Of a stretch of 64,000 bases of DNA, positions 38,400-47,511 are shown piece after piece (position 1 is the stretch's first letter; each line of letters begins with the position of its first letter). The stretch spans positions 24,402 through 88,401 of the forward strand of contig JAJDYW010000034.1 in the NCBI GenBank assembly GCA_022824925.1, given 5' to 3'. The notes below the pieces were generated by a model that worked only from the letters and a program-made list of their open reading frames with translations, was not told the origin of the DNA and ran no database searches. Both the position numbers and the translations under genes were made by a program. This DNA is from Dehalococcoidia bacterium. GTDB lineage: Bacteria; Chloroflexota; Dehalococcoidia; Tepidiformales; Tepidiformaceae.

Positions 38400-39142
38400 G
38401 CGGCGCCGCCCGCCTCGTGGTCGACTACTCGAGCGCCCTCGCGCCGGGCTCGCTCGAGCGGGTAGCGGTGGTCGCGCCCGACGCGGCGAAGCAGCGCTTC
38501 GGCGATCCCGCTGCGCGCGCGACCTACACCGCCGCCTTCAGCGAGGCACTCGAACGCGGCCCGGAACCCGTGCTCTGCCTGGTGGGACCGTACGGCTACT
38601 CGCCCGCCTTCACGGCGGCGGCGGGCGGGCGGAACGACCTTGCGCGGGCGGAGATCGACCCGAACCGGGTGCGCGTCCTGAACGTGGGACGCAGCTTCCT
38701 GGGACTGGGCGCGCTCACCGCGAGCCTGGCCGGGAGCGACCTCGGCCCGGAGGCGGCCACGGAGTGGCTCGACGACGCGGGGGTGGCGACGGGGATGTGG
38801 GTCGTGACCGATTCCGAGCGGCTGGAGGAGGCGCCCGCGGAGGCGTTCGTCGAGGCGCCGGACGGCATCCCGGAGGAGCCGTACGCGCTCCTGCGGGTGC
38901 GCCTCGCCTCGCGCGTCCTCGGCGGGTACGAGTCCGTCGAGGAGGCAGCGGAGACGGCGCTGGCGTCGATCACGGCAGCGGGGGGCGTGGGGCTGGTGGC
39001 GAACGCGCCGGAGGGGCTGGAGGCGTGGAAGCGGGCATCGCCGGCGCCCGTAGAATGGCGCGCGTGCGAGCTCCCCACCTTCCTCGCGACCCACTTCGGC
39101 GAGACGCTCGCCTTCGCCATCGCGCCGCGGGCCTCGGCGTGA
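38396..39142 (+). CDS. Hypothetical protein
   Basis: GTGA-coupled to CoA-transferase; no recognised motif. Confidence 0.6.
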   Translation: MSGAARLVVDYSSALAPGSLERVAVVAPDAAKQRFGDPAARATYTAAFSEALERGPEPVLCLVGPYGYSPAFTAAAGGRNDLARAEIDPNRVRVLNVGRSFLGLGALTASLAGSDLGPEAATEWLDDAGVATGMWVVTDSERLEEAPAEAFVEAPDGIPEEPYALLRVRLASRVLGGYESVEEAAETALASITAAGGVGLVANAPEGLEAWKRASPAPVEWRACELPTFLATHFGETLAFAIAPRASA

Positions 39143-39160
39143 GGGGCAGGCGGGGGCGAC

Positions 39161-39886
39161 GTGCCTGACTTCGGAACGCGCCCGATCGCGTCGATCCCGG
39201 ACCGCCCGGCCATCGCCCCGGGGGAGGGCGAGAGGGAGGACGGCTGGGAGCTGTCGGACGTGCGCGTCGTCAGCCTCACGTTCGAGCTGTCCAAGCACCA
39301 GATGCTGGACCTCCTGCCGGAGGGGCTCATCCGCCCGGTCCCGCCCTACGCCAAGGTCATCATCGTGGACGCGCCCGATTCGCCCGCCGGGCCGTACCGC
39401 GAGGCGGGGCTCTTCCTGGGGGCGCGCGACCGCGTCCAGATCCGGAACGTGCTCCTCGATGCGATCGTGCAGGGCGGTGAGCAGCTCGCCAGCAGCCGCC
39501 GCTGCTTCGGCGGCTCGCGCCGCGCGGGCACCGTCGACCTGGACGTGCGCGACGACGGGATCAGCGCCGTGATAGCGGGCGAGGAGGGCGAGCTCTGCCG
39601 CATCCGCATGGGTGACCTGCGCCGCTGCGACGCAACGATGCTCAAGTTCGATGCGCTGCTGGTGCCGGGCGAGGAGGCGGGAGACCCCGTGCTCCTGCGC
39701 TACGGCGTGCGCATCCCGCTGGCGGAGGTGGAGGGCACGCTCTCGCGTGACTGGGAGGTCACGATGCCGCGCGGAGCCGGGGTCTGGCGGCAGCTGCGCC
39801 CCGCCTTCAACGTGACCGCCTTTGCCACGCTGGGGGACGCCCGGATCGAGTTCCCGCGCGTCCCCAGGGCGGCCGGCGCCCGCTAG
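39161..39886 (+). CDS. Acetoacetate decarboxylase-like family protein
   Basis: FELSKHQMLDLLPEGLIRPVPPYAKVIIVDAPDSPAGPYREAGLFLGAR. Confidence 0.65.
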   Translation: MPDFGTRPIASIPDRPAIAPGEGEREDGWELSDVRVVSLTFELSKHQMLDLLPEGLIRPVPPYAKVIIVDAPDSPAGPYREAGLFLGARDRVQIRNVLLDAIVQGGEQLASSRRCFGGSRRAGTVDLDVRDDGISAVIAGEEGELCRIRMGDLRRCDATMLKFDALLVPGEEAGDPVLLRYGVRIPLAEVEGTLSRDWEVTMPRGAGVWRQLRPAFNVTAFATLGDARIEFPRVPRAAGAR

Positions 39887-40665
39887 CCCTCCTCGGCGGC
39901 CGCGGCAATCTCGGCGGCACGCGGGGTATCGGGCTGCACGACCAGCTCGGCGGCCCCGGCCCTGGAGTCGTCCCGGATGAGCTCCAGCACCTTGTCGGCG
40001 ATCTGCTCGGGCTGGAGCATCGTGGTCGCCTCGATCGCGGGGCGGAGCCACTCGGCGGGATTCACGCCATCGCCAGTCTTTCCGATGATGGGGGTGTCGA
40101 CCATGCCCGGGAGGACCGCGTTCACGCGGATGTTCTCGGACTCGGCGAGCCCCGCGCAGGCCTCGGTGAAGTTGACGACGGCGGCCTTGGTGGCGGCGTA
40201 CATGGGGTCGTTCGGCATGGGTCCGAGGGCGGCAACGGAGGCGGTGTTCACAACCGCGCCGCCGCCACGCTTGCGGAGCGCGCGCACGGCCGCGCCCGTG
40301 CCCATCATCACGCCCGCCGCGTTCACGCTGGTGACGAGGTGGATCTTCTCGAGGGCGACGTCGGGCCAGCCGGGGGCGTCGCCGGTCATGATGCCGGCGT
40401 TGTTGTGGACGATGTCGATGCCGCCGTAGGCGGCCTCGACGGCAGCGAAGAGCCCCTGGACGCCCGCCGGCGTAGAGACGTCGCCTTCAAAGAAGGAGGC
40501 TTCGCCGCCCATCTCGGCGACGGCGCGGACGGTGGCGGCGCCACCCTCGCGATCGATATCGGCAACGGCGACCCTGGCGCCCTCGGCGCCGAGGGCGACC
40601 GCCGTCGCGCGTCCAATTCCAGACGAGGCGCCCGTGACGAGCGCGACCTTTCCCGAGATCTCCAT
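39883..40665 (-). CDS. SDR-family oxidoreductase
   Basis: ALVTGASSGIGRATAVALGAEGARVAVADID, NNAGIM, YAATKAAVVNFTEA. Confidence 0.94.
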   Translation of the reverse strand: MEISGKVALVTGASSGIGRATAVALGAEGARVAVADIDREGGAATVRAVAEMGGEASFFEGDVSTPAGVQGLFAAVEAAYGGIDIVHNNAGIMTGDAPGWPDVALEKIHLVTSVNAAGVMMGTGAAVRALRKRGGGAVVNTASVAALGPMPNDPMYAATKAAVVNFTEACAGLAESENIRVNAVLPGMVDTPIIGKTGDGVNPAEWLRPAIEATTMLQPEQIADKVLELIRDDSRAGAAELVVQPDTPRAAEIAAAAEEG

Positions 40666-40724
40666 GGTGCTCTCCTTGCAGGGATGTGCGGGGATTCTAG
40701 CGAGGGTTCCCGTCGGGGGCGGGG

Positions 40725-41807
40725 TCAGACGGCGGGGAGGTCATCCCCGACGCCGAGCTCGCCGAGGACTTCGTGGAACCACTCGACCACCTCGGGGTGG
40801 TAGGGGATACCGAGCTCGGCGCGCTCTTGCTCCGTCTCGTAGGCGTTGAGGCCGGCGTAGTAGACGCGCTCCTCGCCGGGGGCGGTGGGCGCCTCCCGAA
40901 GCGTGCGCAGGTAGAGGTCCATGTCGTCCTTGAACTGGTCGGGGTCGGTGAAGGCGTCGATGCGGTAGGCCAGGAAGTGGTGGCCGTTCCCGATGCGCGG
41001 GGCGAATCCCGGGCCCGTTCCCGAGAGGACGCCGCTGAGCACATCGACCATGACGGCGAGGCTGTAGCCCTTGTGCGAGCCGATCTCGCGGGTGCCGCCC
41101 ACCGGGAGCATCAGGAACTCATCGGGGACGGGGCGTTCCTCCATGATGGGGGTGCCGTCGCCCTCGGCGATCCAGCCGGGGAGGACGCTCGTCCCGAGGC
41201 GGCGGGCGAGGCGAATCTTGTTGCCGGCGACGGAGCTCATGGAAGCGTCGAAGACGAAGGGCGCCTCATCGCGCGCGGGCACGGCCACCCCGAGCGGGTT
41301 GAGGCCGACGATCGCCTCCGCGCCGAAGGTAGGCGCGACCTGCTTGCCCCCGACCGTCATGGCGATGCCGATCATGTCGTGGGGGACGGCACGGTGGGCG
41401 TGGAAGGCGGCGGCGCCGAAGTGGCGGCCGTTCATGACCGCGACCGAGCCGATGCCGCACCTGCGCGCTTTCTCGATGGCGAGGTCCATGGCCTGGGGGC
41501 CGACCGTGAGGCCGAGCCCCTCATCGCTGTCGATGGTGGCGGTGGCCTCGGCCTCGCGCACGATCCGCCACTGCGGGGCGGGGTTGATGGCGCCCCCACG
41601 GATGCCCGCCACGTACACGCGCATCATGTTGCTCACGCCGTGCGAGTCGATGCCGCGGCGATCGGCGTAGAGGAGCGTTTCGGCGCAGCGCTCTGCATCG
41701 TCTGCGGGCGAACCGAGGGCCTCGAAGATGCGCACGACGGTCGCTTTCATGAGGGCGGGAGGGACGCGGACGGCGATGTCGTCGGGTACGCGGAAGCGAT
41801 CAAGCAT
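40725..41807 (-). CDS. Ldh2-family malate/L-lactate-type dehydrogenase
   Basis: ADRRGIDSHGVSNMMRVYVAGIRGG, GSVAVMNGRHFGAAAFHA, GSHKGYSLAVMVDVLSGVLSG. Confidence 0.9.
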   Translation of the reverse strand: MLDRFRVPDDIAVRVPPALMKATVVRIFEALGSPADDAERCAETLLYADRRGIDSHGVSNMMRVYVAGIRGGAINPAPQWRIVREAEATATIDSDEGLGLTVGPQAMDLAIEKARRCGIGSVAVMNGRHFGAAAFHAHRAVPHDMIGIAMTVGGKQVAPTFGAEAIVGLNPLGVAVPARDEAPFVFDASMSSVAGNKIRLARRLGTSVLPGWIAEGDGTPIMEERPVPDEFLMLPVGGTREIGSHKGYSLAVMVDVLSGVLSGTGPGFAPRIGNGHHFLAYRIDAFTDPDQFKDDMDLYLRTLREAPTAPGEERVYYAGLNAYETEQERAELGIPYHPEVVEWFHEVLGELGVGDDLPAV

Positions 41808-41815
41808 GGGCCGGA

Positions 41816-41821
41816 ATCATA
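41816..41821 (-). promoter_or_regulatory. Putative -10 box TATGAT (minus) of leaderless promoter
   Basis: TATGAT-N8-ATG(41807) on minus. Confidence 0.35.
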
Positions 41822-41880
41822 GCGAGTGGCGGGCGGGGTAGCATGTGCCGAGCGCGCCGGTTTGCGCGGGCGGGGCCGTG

Positions 41881-42342
41881 GTGGAGATCGAGGGCGAGCA
41901 CCGCTTCGAGGCGTCGGTGGAGGCGCTGTGGGGAGCGCTCTTCGACCCCGCCGCGCTGCGGGCGGCACTGCCCGCATTCGAGTCGCTGGAGCGTATCGAC
42001 GAGGACACCTACGAGCTGGTCGCGTTCGTGGAGGTGCGGGGATTCTGGGGGCGGTTCCGGGGGCTGGCGCGGGTGAGCCACGTCGTCGAGGGGCAGTCGT
42101 ACCATCTGCGGCTGTCGGGGGCGGCCGCCGAGGGGACGGCCATGGCGCAGGGCACGATCACCCTCCACGAGGAGGACGACGGCGTGGTCTTCCGCTACCG
42201 CGGCGACCTGACGGTGCACGGGGCGCTGACGCGGCTCGGTGGTCGCTTCATCGGGGGATCCATCCGCATGCTCATCCGGGACTTCCTGCAGGGGCTGGGC
42301 CGCCACCTGGGCGATGCGCCCGCCGCCGAGCAGGCCGGGTAG
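41881..42342 (+). CDS. CoxG-like SRPBCC-family protein
   Basis: VEIEGEHRFEASVEALWGALFDPAALRAALPAFESLERIDEDTYE...LGRHLG; GTG at 41878 equally possible. Confidence 0.8.
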   Translation: MEIEGEHRFEASVEALWGALFDPAALRAALPAFESLERIDEDTYELVAFVEVRGFWGRFRGLARVSHVVEGQSYHLRLSGAAAEGTAMAQGTITLHEEDDGVVFRYRGDLTVHGALTRLGGRFIGGSIRMLIRDFLQGLGRHLGDAPAAEQAG

Positions 42343-42353
42343 CGGCAACGCGC

Positions 42354-43787
42354 ATGCGGCTCGAGCACAAGTACATCGTCGCGCTCATCAGCGTGTTCGG
42401 CATGTTCATGAACCTGCTGGACCTGACGATCGTGAACGTCGCCGTGCCCGTCCTCGCCTTCGAGCTGGACGCCACCGCGCGGGAGGTGCAGTGGGTGGTG
42501 ACGGCCTACCTGCTGGCCGTGGCCGTGGCCATCCCGGTCAGCGGCTGGGCGGGCGACCGCTTCGGCACGAAGCTGATCTTCGTACTGGCGCTGGCGTTCT
42601 TCACGGTCGGATCGGCCCTGTGCGCATTCGCCTGGAACATCGAGAGCCTGATCGTGTTCCGGGCGCTACAGGGGCTGGGCGGAGGATTCCTGATGCCCGT
42701 CTCGCAGACGATGGTGTTCCGCGCCTTCCCCCAGCAGGAACGCTCGAAGGCGGCGGGCATCCTCGTGGTGCCGACGACGTTTGCGCCCGCGAGCGGCCCG
42801 GTCATCGGCGGGGTCATCCTCGATTTCCTCTCGTGGCCATGGATCTTCCTCGTGAACATCCCCGTCGGGGTCATCGGCATCGTGCTCGCGCTCGCGTTCC
42901 TGCGGGAGCAGCGGGAGGACGCGCCGGGGCGCATCGACATCCCCGGCCTGATGCTCGCTTCCGGCGGGCTGGCGGTCTTCCTGTACGCGCTGGCCGAGGC
43001 GGGCGAGCGCGGCTTCGGGCATCCGATGGTGCTCGGCTTTGGCGCCGCCGGGCTCGTGCTGCTGGCCATCTTCGTGCTGGTCGAGCTGCGCACCGAGGAG
43101 CCGCTGATCGACGTGCGCCTCTTCCTGAACCGCATGTTCGCCCTGGCCAACCTGACGCAGAGCGTGGCCTTCATGGGCTTTGCCTCGACGCTGTTCCTCT
43201 TACCGCTCTTCCTGCAGCTGGAGCGCGGCCTGAGCCCGCTCCAGTCGGGCCTCGCGACGTTCCCGCAGGCGATCGGCGTGATGGTGATGGCGCCCCTGAT
43301 AGCGCGCATCTACCCGATCGTCGGGCCGCGACGGCTGGTCGCGATCGGGCTGGTGGTGGCGAGCGTATCGACGATTCCGCTGGTGCTGATGGACCTGGAG
43401 TCCAACCTCTGGTGGGTCCGGGGGACGATGTTCGTGCGGGGCATCGGCTTCAGCATGATGCTGGTGCCGCTGCAGACGGCCGCCTTCGCGGGCATCAGCA
43501 TGGCCGACACGGGGCGGGCGACGGCCGTGTTCAACGCCACGCGGCAGGTGGCGCAGAGCTTCGGCGTGGCGATCATCGCGACGGTGCTCACCAGCCGGCT
43601 GGCGCACTACGGCGCCGAGCTCGGGCCCCTCGACGACGCGGCCGCGTCCGTCAGCGCCTTCGCGGACGGCTACATCGTGACGGGTGTGTTCATCGCGCTG
43701 GGGGTGCTGCTTGCGCTGATCATCCGCGACCGGGAGGCTGCGGCGACGTTGCGCGCGCGGATCAGTCCACGCACAGGCGAGGCTTGA
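42354..43787 (+). CDS. DHA2/EmrB-type MFS transporter
   Basis: FMNLLDLTIVNVAVPVLAFELDAT..VQWVVTAYLLAVAVAIPVSGWAGDRFG; 14-TM pattern. Confidence 0.93.
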   Translation: MRLEHKYIVALISVFGMFMNLLDLTIVNVAVPVLAFELDATAREVQWVVTAYLLAVAVAIPVSGWAGDRFGTKLIFVLALAFFTVGSALCAFAWNIESLIVFRALQGLGGGFLMPVSQTMVFRAFPQQERSKAAGILVVPTTFAPASGPVIGGVILDFLSWPWIFLVNIPVGVIGIVLALAFLREQREDAPGRIDIPGLMLASGGLAVFLYALAEAGERGFGHPMVLGFGAAGLVLLAIFVLVELRTEEPLIDVRLFLNRMFALANLTQSVAFMGFASTLFLLPLFLQLERGLSPLQSGLATFPQAIGVMVMAPLIARIYPIVGPRRLVAIGLVVASVSTIPLVLMDLESNLWWVRGTMFVRGIGFSMMLVPLQTAAFAGISMADTGRATAVFNATRQVAQSFGVAIIATVLTSRLAHYGAELGPLDDAAASVSAFADGYIVTGVFIALGVLLALIIRDREAAATLRARISPRTGEA

Positions 43788-43812
43788 ACGGGAATTGACC
43801 CAACGTTATCAT
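43784..43812 (+). promoter_or_regulatory. Promoter TTGAAC-N17-TATCAT for NTase/XRE cassette
   Basis: -35 43784-43789, -10 43807-43812, ATG 43820 (leaderless). Confidence 0.6.
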
Positions 43813-43817
43813 TGGGT
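43798..43817. promoter_or_regulatory. Inverted repeat ACCCAA-N8-TTGGGT spanning the -10 box; candidate autorepressor operator
   Basis: Perfect 6-bp arms 43798-43803 and 43812-43817. Confidence 0.6.
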
Positions 43818-43819
43818 TG

Positions 43820-44260
43820 ATGCTGCCCGCGTTCACCGAAGGCGGCCTCTTGCCGCCAGGAGTCCACTGGGCGCCGTGGGAGGAGATTGCCGATCGGTTC
43901 GGGGGCAACGAATGGAGGAACGAACTCCTGGCTGGCCTACGTGGGGCGTTGGAGAACTTGAGGGACGCAGGGTGTCGCACTGCCTACATCGACGGGAGCT
44001 TCGCGACCGACAAGTACATGCCGGAGGACTTCGACGCATGCTGGGAGGAACAGGGCGTCGATCCAGACGCTCTCGACCCCGTCCTGCTGACGTTCGACCG
44101 GGGACGGGCGGCCCAAAAGCGCGCGTATCGAGGGGAGCTGTTTCCCGCTGCCGCTCCGGCCGATGAGACCGGCCTGTCGTTCATTGAGTTCTTCCAAGTC
44201 GACAGGGAAAGCGGGAAGTCCAAGGGAATTATCGGCATCGACCTAGGAGGGCTTACGTGA
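43820..44260 (+). CDS. DUF6932-like minimal nucleotidyltransferase-fold protein (toxin-antitoxin-like partner 1)
   Basis: LPPGVHWAPWEEIADRFGGNEWRNELLAGL...AGCRTAYIDGSFATDKYMPEDFDACWEEQGVDPDALDPVLL; NTase-like GSF...DFD. Confidence 0.75.
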   Translation: MLPAFTEGGLLPPGVHWAPWEEIADRFGGNEWRNELLAGLRGALENLRDAGCRTAYIDGSFATDKYMPEDFDACWEEQGVDPDALDPVLLTFDRGRAAQKRAYRGELFPAAAPADETGLSFIEFFQVDRESGKSKGIIGIDLGGLT

Positions 44261-44661
44261 TTAAGAATGAGCGTCAATACCGCATTACCAGGGCGCAGGC
44301 AGCCCGGTTCTCCCAGACCCTCGACGGCCTCCGGAAGCGCCCCAGCAGTCCAGAGGGAGTTCACCCCCGCATCGCCAGAGCTCAAGAAGAGGCCGTCGCG
44401 AGCCAGCTGGCCGACCTTCAGGAAGAGTTGCGGGAGTACGAGCAGGTCAAGGCCGGGGGATTTTGCCTCGAACAGTTGGACGTCGTGAGCGACCTTTCGA
44501 TCCTCCTCATCAGGGCGCGGATCGCTCGGGGCCTCAGCCAGCGGGAACTCGCAAGACGAGCCGGACTCAAGGAACAGCAGATCCAGCGCTACGAGGCCAC
44601 CGACTACGAGTCGGCCAGCCTTTCCCGCATCAAGGAAGTGGTGGCCGCGTTGGCCAGCTAA
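44257..44661 (+). CDS. XRE-family HTH protein with N-terminal coiled coil (partner 2)
   Basis: RARIARGLSQRELARRAGLKEQQIQRYEATDYESASLSRIKEVVAALAS; GTGA overlap, SD AGGAGG. Confidence 0.85.
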   Translation: MIKNERQYRITRAQAARFSQTLDGLRKRPSSPEGVHPRIARAQEEAVASQLADLQEELREYEQVKAGGFCLEQLDVVSDLSILLIRARIARGLSQRELARRAGLKEQQIQRYEATDYESASLSRIKEVVAALAS

Positions 44662-45416
44662 TCGACGAACTTGCCCTGGCCACCATCAACGATGATGTGG
44701 GTGGCGTTGATCCAGCTGGCCGCCGGGCTGACGAGAAACGTGATCGCCCGCGCCACCTCTTCGCCGCTGCCGAGGCGTCCGAAGGGGATGCTGCGCTCGA
44801 CGCTCTTGTAGAAGTCGGGGTTGGCCTCGCGCGTGCGGTCCCAGTTGCCCCCGGGCATGAGGGTCGCGCCCGGCGAGAGGGCGTTCACGCGGATGCCCTT
44901 GCGGCCGAGGGCCTGCCCGAGCTCGTTGGCGAGCACGCGCATGGCGCCCTTCAGGGGGCCGTACGAGGACCAGCGCCCGAACCACTGCTTGCTGGCGGTG
45001 GAGCCGATGAAGACGACGCTGGCGGCGTCGCTCTCCTCCAGGGCCGGCTGCGCGGACTCGAGCGCGTGGACGGCAGCCATCACGTCGACATCGAAGGTGC
45101 TCTGCCAGCCCTCCGCGTCCTGTCCCGACTGGCCGGTGGCGTTGTGGATGAGGATGTCGAGGCCGCCAAGGGCCTCGACGGCGCCGCTGACGAAGGCGCG
45201 CGTGGCATCGTGGTCGGCGAGGTCGACGGGGGCGGCGTGGACAGTCCCGGCGCCGCGGGCGTCGAGCTCCGCGCGGGCCTGCTCGAGTTGCTCGGGGTTG
45301 CGCCCACAGATGGCGATGTTCGCGCCCTCGTCCAGGAGCGTCTCCGCCGTGTAGCGGCCGATGCCGCGGCTCGCGCCGAGGATGATCGCCTTCCGTCCGG
45401 CCAGTCCAAGGTCCAT
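44658..45416 (-). CDS. SDR-family oxidoreductase
   Basis: KAIILGASRGIGRYTAETLLDEGANIAICGRN, HNATG, YGPLKGAMRVLANEL. Confidence 0.93.
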   Translation of the reverse strand: MDLGLAGRKAIILGASRGIGRYTAETLLDEGANIAICGRNPEQLEQARAELDARGAGTVHAAPVDLADHDATRAFVSGAVEALGGLDILIHNATGQSGQDAEGWQSTFDVDVMAAVHALESAQPALEESDAASVVFIGSTASKQWFGRWSSYGPLKGAMRVLANELGQALGRKGIRVNALSPGATLMPGGNWDRTREANPDFYKSVERSIPFGRLGSGEEVARAITFLVSPAASWINATHIIVDGGQGKFVD

Positions 45417-45482
45417 GTCGCACCTCCTGAGCGGGTAGGGTAGTCGAGCGCGCCGCTAGATGCGGCGGCGCGGAGGCAGGCG

Positions 45483-46514
45483 ATGACACGGGTGACGGTG
45501 CGGCCCTTTGGGCGGGGCGATCTCGACGCGGCGGCGGCACTGGCCGCGGAGGCCCACCGCAACGAGCGCGAGCGGCATCCCGTGCTCGTGGAGGGGCTGG
45601 CGGAGAGAGGCGAGGCGCGTGACATGCTGGCGAAGTGGCTCGAGAACGAGCGCACGGACGGGGCGGCGGCCTTCGATGGGGACGTGCTGGTCGGGTTCCT
45701 CATGGGGGAGCGGATGGCGGGGGCGCCGCCGGACAGCTACATGGGGCAGCTCTCGCATCCGCGCACGATCAGGATCGGGCCCCGCGATCACGCGGTCGCA
45801 GCGGGCTACGACGCTACATCGGTGAGCCGGCTGCTCTACCGCGAGCTTGCCGCGGGATGGGTGGCAGCGGGCTACTACAACCACTCCGTACACCTGATCG
45901 AGGGGAACGAGCGGCTGCAGGAGGCGTGGTTCAACCTGGGGTTCGGCCGGACGGTCTCCATGGCGGTGCGGGAGGGAACGGGGCCGGTGGCGGGGGCGCA
46001 GGCGGGAGACATCGAGGTCCGGGAGGCGGGGAGCGAGGACGTGGAGGTGCTGGTGGGTCTGGCGCGGACGCTCGGGCTGCACCACATCGGTTCCCCCATC
46101 TTCATGTACTGGCCCGTCCTGCCCGAGCACGACGCGATGGCGCGAAGCCTCTTCTCATCGCTGCTGGAGGACGAAGGGAACCCGCACTTCGTGGCCTACC
46201 GCGATGGTGAGCCGGTCGGGCTGACGAGCTTCCTCAAGCAGGGGTTCTTTCCACCGTACGTGAGCCCGGAGAAGAACGTGTACCTGTTCATGGGCATCGT
46301 GGAGCCGGAGGCGCAGGACGGGGGCGTGGGGCGGGTGCTGCTCGACCGGGGGATGGCGTGGGCGCGGGAGCAGGGATACGAGCGTTGTTCGCTGCACGTG
46401 CTGATGGCGAACTACAGCGGCGAACCATTCTGGTCCGCGAACGGCTTCCAGCCTGTGGAGTACACGCTGGAACGGCAGATCGATGAGCGGGTGGCCTGGG
46501 CGCGGGGCGGATAG
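45483..46514 (+). CDS. Tandem-domain GNAT acetyltransferase
   Basis: C-terminal GNAT: VYLFMGIVEPEAQDGGVGRVLLDRGMAWAREQGYERCSLHVLMAN; degenerate N-terminal GNAT repeat. Confidence 0.82.
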   Translation: MTRVTVRPFGRGDLDAAAALAAEAHRNERERHPVLVEGLAERGEARDMLAKWLENERTDGAAAFDGDVLVGFLMGERMAGAPPDSYMGQLSHPRTIRIGPRDHAVAAGYDATSVSRLLYRELAAGWVAAGYYNHSVHLIEGNERLQEAWFNLGFGRTVSMAVREGTGPVAGAQAGDIEVREAGSEDVEVLVGLARTLGLHHIGSPIFMYWPVLPEHDAMARSLFSSLLEDEGNPHFVAYRDGEPVGLTSFLKQGFFPPYVSPEKNVYLFMGIVEPEAQDGGVGRVLLDRGMAWAREQGYERCSLHVLMANYSGEPFWSANGFQPVEYTLERQIDERVAWARGG

Positions 46515-46567
46515 GGGCGGTGGGGGCGCGAGCCGCCTATGATTCGCGGCACGACGAGGAGGTACCT

Positions 46568-47428
46568 ATGCCCGAATTCAAGACCGTGCTCTACGAGAAC
46601 CTGACCCCGGAAATCGTGCGCGTCCGCATGAACCGTCCCGAGGCGCGCAACGCGCAGGACCTGCAGCTCACCTACGACCTGAACGATGCCTTCGACGCCG
46701 CCAACCAGGACGACCAGGTGAAGGTCGTCATCCTCAGCGGCGAGGGGCCGCACTTCAACTCCGGCCACGACATGCGCGGCGGCACGGGCGCCACGCGCGC
46801 CGATTTCAAGCCGGTCGGGACCTGGGCGAACTTCGACCAGCCCGGGGCCGAAGGCGCGATGGCGGGCGAGGAGGAGATCTACCTCCAGATGTGCCGCCGC
46901 TGGCGCAACCTGCCCAAGCCGATGATCGCCGAGGTCCAGGGCAAGACGATCGCCGGCGGCCTCATGCTCGCCTGGGTCTGCGACATCATCATCGCCTCCG
47001 ACGACGCCGAGTTCCGCGACCTCGTCGTCGGCTGGGGCATCCCCGGCGTCGAGTACTTCGCCCATCCCTGGGAGTTCGGCCATCGCCTCGCCCGCCAGAT
47101 GCTCTACACGGGCGACTGGGTGAGCGCCCAGCGCGCCTACGAGGCGGGCATGGTGAACGAGGTGGTTCCCCGCGACGAGCTGAGCGAGTACGTCGAGAAC
47201 CTGGCCCGGAAGATCGCGGAGAAGCCCTCCTTCGGCCTGAAGATCACGAAGGAAGCGGTCAACCAGACGCAGGACGCGCAGGGGATGTGGACGGCCCAGC
47301 AGGCCGTCTTCATCATGCACACGCTGGCGCACACGCACTGGCGCGAGGTGAACGACAGCGGCATGCCCCTCTACACCGGCGAGGGCGCGGCGAACATCCC
47401 CGGGCGGCAGCCAGCGGCCGCCCGCTAG
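46568..47428 (+). CDS. Enoyl-CoA hydratase/isomerase family protein
   Basis: VRMNRPEARNAQDLQLTYDLNDAFDAANQDDQVKVVILSGEGPHFNSGHD; SD GAGGAGGT. Confidence 0.93.
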   Translation: MPEFKTVLYENLTPEIVRVRMNRPEARNAQDLQLTYDLNDAFDAANQDDQVKVVILSGEGPHFNSGHDMRGGTGATRADFKPVGTWANFDQPGAEGAMAGEEEIYLQMCRRWRNLPKPMIAEVQGKTIAGGLMLAWVCDIIIASDDAEFRDLVVGWGIPGVEYFAHPWEFGHRLARQMLYTGDWVSAQRAYEAGMVNEVVPRDELSEYVENLARKIAEKPSFGLKITKEAVNQTQDAQGMWTAQQAVFIMHTLAHTHWREVNDSGMPLYTGEGAANIPGRQPAAAR

Positions 47429-47511
47429 CGAATCCCGGCGGGGCGGCTGCGGCCGCCCCGCTCGCACGACGACCACCGGCGACCTGCAGCGTCGCCGACC
47501 GGAGGAGCGCG

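Noticed and set aside
41845-41881. Upstream GTG (41845) as CoxG-like start
   Set aside because: Would directly abut the TAGCAT -10-like box; homologous sequence starts at VEIEGEHRF (41878/41881)
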